A DNA stretch of 64,000 bases, from assembly GCA_937982665.1 (NCBI GenBank), contig CALJLD010000295.1, positions 5,564-69,563 on the forward strand. Direction: 5' to 3'. The stretch is from an uncultured Planctomycetales bacterium (GTDB taxonomy: Bacteria > Planctomycetota > Planctomycetia > Pirellulales > S012-138). Positions 62,276-64,000 of the stretch are shown here, one piece after another (the first letter of the stretch is position 1; every line of letters begins with the position of its first letter). Made by a program: the position numbers and the translations under genes. The notes beneath the pieces are model-generated. The model saw only the letters and a program-made list of their open reading frames with translations. It searched no databases and was not told where the DNA came from.

Positions 62276-63688
62276 ATGTCCATCCGAAACCTCAAGCGGT
62301 CTTTGTTCCTGTGCCTGACTCTGTTGGTTGTTGGTTGCAGTGGCGAAACGAAAAGCACCAAGAGTGACCAGCCGGCGTTTGCTGGCGTATCGGTCGAGGT
62401 ATCGGTTGTTGGTGATGAAAACATCGCCGCAGTGCTGCAACAACTGCAAGGCGAATGGAAAGCTCAGACCGGTGCGGACTTGACCGTCAATAGCATCAGT
62501 GAGGAGGAGTTCCTTTCACAGAATGAAATGGGGAGCTCCGTGGCGATCATCCCACCGTATCTGGTTGGCATCGCCCAACAACGCGGTTGGTTGGCGCCGC
62601 TTGAAGAGTCCGTCCGCAACAACGGACAACTGAACTGGCGAGATATCTTTCCCAATCTGCAGACGTACGAAGCCTCGTGGAATCGTCAGGCCATGGGCAT
62701 CCCGCTGGGTGCGCCGCGGTTCTTGCTGGCGTATCGCGCTGATTTACTGCGGCAAATTGGTCATGAGCAGCCACCACAAACCTGGACTGAATACTACGCA
62801 GTCGCTAGCGAGTTGGCCAACAGCGAAGCCGGGTTGAAAATCGCCTCGCTTGAACCATCGAGCGAAGACTGGCTCGCTCTAGTGTTTCTCGCCAAAGCTG
62901 CCGCGTTGGCTAAGCATCCGGACTATTTCTCCACGGCGTTCAACAGAGACACCATGGATGCAATGATCAACAGTCCTCCATTTGTTGAAACTCTCGCGCA
63001 ATGGGCAGCTGCCGCACCGCGAACTGTCCGCCTGGACGAAAACATAAGCCCGCAAACCGCTTACGGCATGCTGCGATCCGGCGCTGCAGGCATGGCCATT
63101 ACCTGGCCGGCCGCAAACTGGAATGAAATGCCCAAGCAGGCGGGTGCGGAAATCGCCTTCGCTCCGCTGCCAGGGGCCGATCAAGCTTATGTCCCTGGCG
63201 AAGCCCAGCCTCAACAAACGGACCACCGTCACGTTTCCGTGACCAGCTTTGGGGGATATGTGGGTGTGGTGGGCAGTGCCGCTGAAGAAAAACAACAGGC
63301 GGCCAGCTGGCAGTTACTCATTCAACTCGCGGCTGATTGGTCACAACAATTGGCCGCGGCCAACTCGCAGCTGCTATTCAGCCGCCAAAGCCAGACTGCC
63401 GACGCCGCTCGCTGGTTGCCGCCTCAAGATAGTGCGGCCGCCGGAACGCTTTCGTCGGCCGCCCTCAAAGCGTTCGATGCCGATGACGGTCTCACCGCGC
63501 TGCCAATCCCCGGAAGGGACCGCTATCTCGCCAGTTTGTCCGCAGGCGTTCGTCGCGCACTGCAAGAGGAACAATCGCCTGAGGAAGCGCTGCAGCAGGT
63601 TGCCGAGGAGTGGAACGCTATCACGCAGGAATTGGGCGTGGACCAGCAACAACAGTTCTATAGGGCCAGCGTCACCCACGGCTATTGA
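62276..63688 (+). CDS. Extracellular solute-binding lipoprotein (sugar type)
   Basis: 470 residues. Signal peptide MSIRNLKRSLFLCLTLLVVGC with lipobox VVGC, Cys21. The rest follows the family 1 solute-binding pattern: VSVEVSVVGDENIAAVLQQL, WLAPLEESVRN, AMGIPLGAPRFLLAYRADLL (where MalE-like proteins have P-xG-x-x), PPQTWTEYYAVA, and RSGAAGMAITWPAAN. It probably binds a sugar for an ABC importer. The permeases are not next to it: a tRNA gene follows. The divergent xylulokinase suggests a pentose. Confidence 0.85.
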   Translation: MSIRNLKRSLFLCLTLLVVGCSGETKSTKSDQPAFAGVSVEVSVVGDENIAAVLQQLQGEWKAQTGADLTVNSISEEEFLSQNEMGSSVAIIPPYLVGIAQQRGWLAPLEESVRNNGQLNWRDIFPNLQTYEASWNRQAMGIPLGAPRFLLAYRADLLRQIGHEQPPQTWTEYYAVASELANSEAGLKIASLEPSSEDWLALVFLAKAAALAKHPDYFSTAFNRDTMDAMINSPPFVETLAQWAAAAPRTVRLDENISPQTAYGMLRSGAAGMAITWPAANWNEMPKQAGAEIAFAPLPGADQAYVPGEAQPQQTDHRHVSVTSFGGYVGVVGSAAEEKQQAASWQLLIQLAADWSQQLAAANSQLLFSRQSQTADAARWLPPQDSAAAGTLSSAALKAFDADDGLTALPIPGRDRYLASLSAGVRRALQEEQSPEEALQQVAEEWNAITQELGVDQQQQFYRASVTHGY

Positions 63689-63919
63689 CGAACTCAAACA
63701 CGCACTCAACGCGAACCTGCTCGTCAGCCGAAGTGTCTCCAACCTTGTGTCAAGAAACGTGTCACCTCAAACGGCTTCCGCATCACGGCGGGCTCAATTT
63801 CTCGCCACGGAAATGCCCTAAGCGGTTTTGACAAAACTCGGTCCGGCTCGTACGATTTGTCTCTGAATTTCGCGTCATCTGGCAGTTGCAAACCAGCAAC
63901 ACCGGCCGGAAACACGCGT

Positions 63920-63951
63920 CCCCATGCAATGGGGTCCCCCATACAATGGGG
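63920..63951. repeat. Twin hairpins at the tRNA-Ala 5' end
   Basis: CCCCATGCAATGGGG (63920-63934) and CCCCATACAATGGGG (63937-63951) are near-identical 6-bp inverted repeats. The second overlaps the first four bases of the tRNA. Confidence 0.6.
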
Positions 63952-64000
63952 CGGTAGCTCAGTTGGGAGAGCGCTGCGTTCGCAATGCAGAGGTCGAGGG
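63948..64000 (+). tRNA. tRNA-Ala (anticodon CGC), 3' end beyond the window
   Basis: Acceptor GGGGCGG, TA, D arm GCTCAGTTGGGAGAGC, anticodon arm CTGCG-TTCGCAA-TGCAG (CGC at 34-36), then AGGTC and the start of the T arm GAGGG. The window ends there, so the 3' half is not seen. Confidence 0.92.

Noticed and set aside
63724..63942. A 72-codon minus-strand frame before tRNA-Ala
   Set aside because: It has no site, no motif and ends in the twin hairpins; probably chance.
1..64000. CRISPR arrays, transposases, integrases and phage genes
   Set aside because: I looked for regular 20-40-base repeats with spacers, DDE or recombinase motifs and flanking terminal repeats, and saw none.

Overview
This window (about 56% GC by eye) reads like a chromosome segment of a planctomycete, most likely of the Pirellula/Rhodopirellula type. 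The clues are a DUF1559 prepilin-like protein and a DUF1559-like lipoprotein, a type I sulfatase, an FHA-GAF-sigma54 activator, a giant Ser/Thr kinase with a WD40 half, a CHAT/TPR secreted protein, PQQ-type propellers and many signal-peptide proteins without close functional names. Genes are mostly single or in short operons on both strands. I see no insertion sequence, CRISPR array, phage gene or rRNA.

Region by region. 1-5.3 kb: the end of a vWA/beta-propeller gene overlapping a bpX6/helical-repeat/propeller gene, the right end of a MoxR-vWA-propeller type system that continues upstream. 6-12 kb: a secreted CHAT-TPR protein, a tiny lipoprotein and two paralogous PDZ proteins with Tyr/Arg or Gly/Tyr tails. 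12.4-18.1 kb: a DUF4139 coiled-coil protein, a PQQ-propeller protein and a sigma54 activator. 18.1-20.1 kb: a MoeA fused to a PBP-like domain. 20.4-25.4 kb: a four-gene operon (coiled coil, membrane-anchored FGE-like domain, zinc-ribbon GTPase, GAP1-like partner) closed by a strong terminator.

25.6-40.4 kb is the most accessory-looking part. On the minus strand lie a kinase-WD40 protein, a PBP-like lipoprotein, a tRNA-like element inside an inverted repeat, a membrane HEAT protein, a NADAR-like protein and a second HEAT protein. Divergent on the plus strand are a sigma-like regulator, two small single-span membrane proteins, a canonical NADAR protein, small hypotheticals and a tandem thioredoxin-fold protein. 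A tRNA-Leu(TAA) ends this part.

40.6-55.2 kb holds housekeeping and lifestyle genes: an ion channel with an RCK domain and an odd pore motif, two amidohydrolases, a sulfatase, an ABC-2-like membrane protein, a DUF1559-like lipoprotein, a GH10-like protein, a degenerate alpha/beta hydrolase and a DUF1559 pseudopilin-like protein. 55.3-60.6 kb is an ABC exporter operon with a recognisable promoter. 60.6-63.7 kb has a divergent xylulokinase / solute-binding lipoprotein pair, and the window ends inside tRNA-Ala(CGC).

Two modules (1-5.3 kb and 20.4-25.4 kb) resemble NTPase-centred conflict or signalling systems known from comparative genomics. Two NADAR genes within 12 kb add to that flavour. Several enzyme folds here have lost key catalytic residues (CHAT, FGE-like, GH10-like, alpha/beta hydrolase, thioredoxin), which suggests scaffold or sensor roles. 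All functional statements come from reading motifs; no database search was run.
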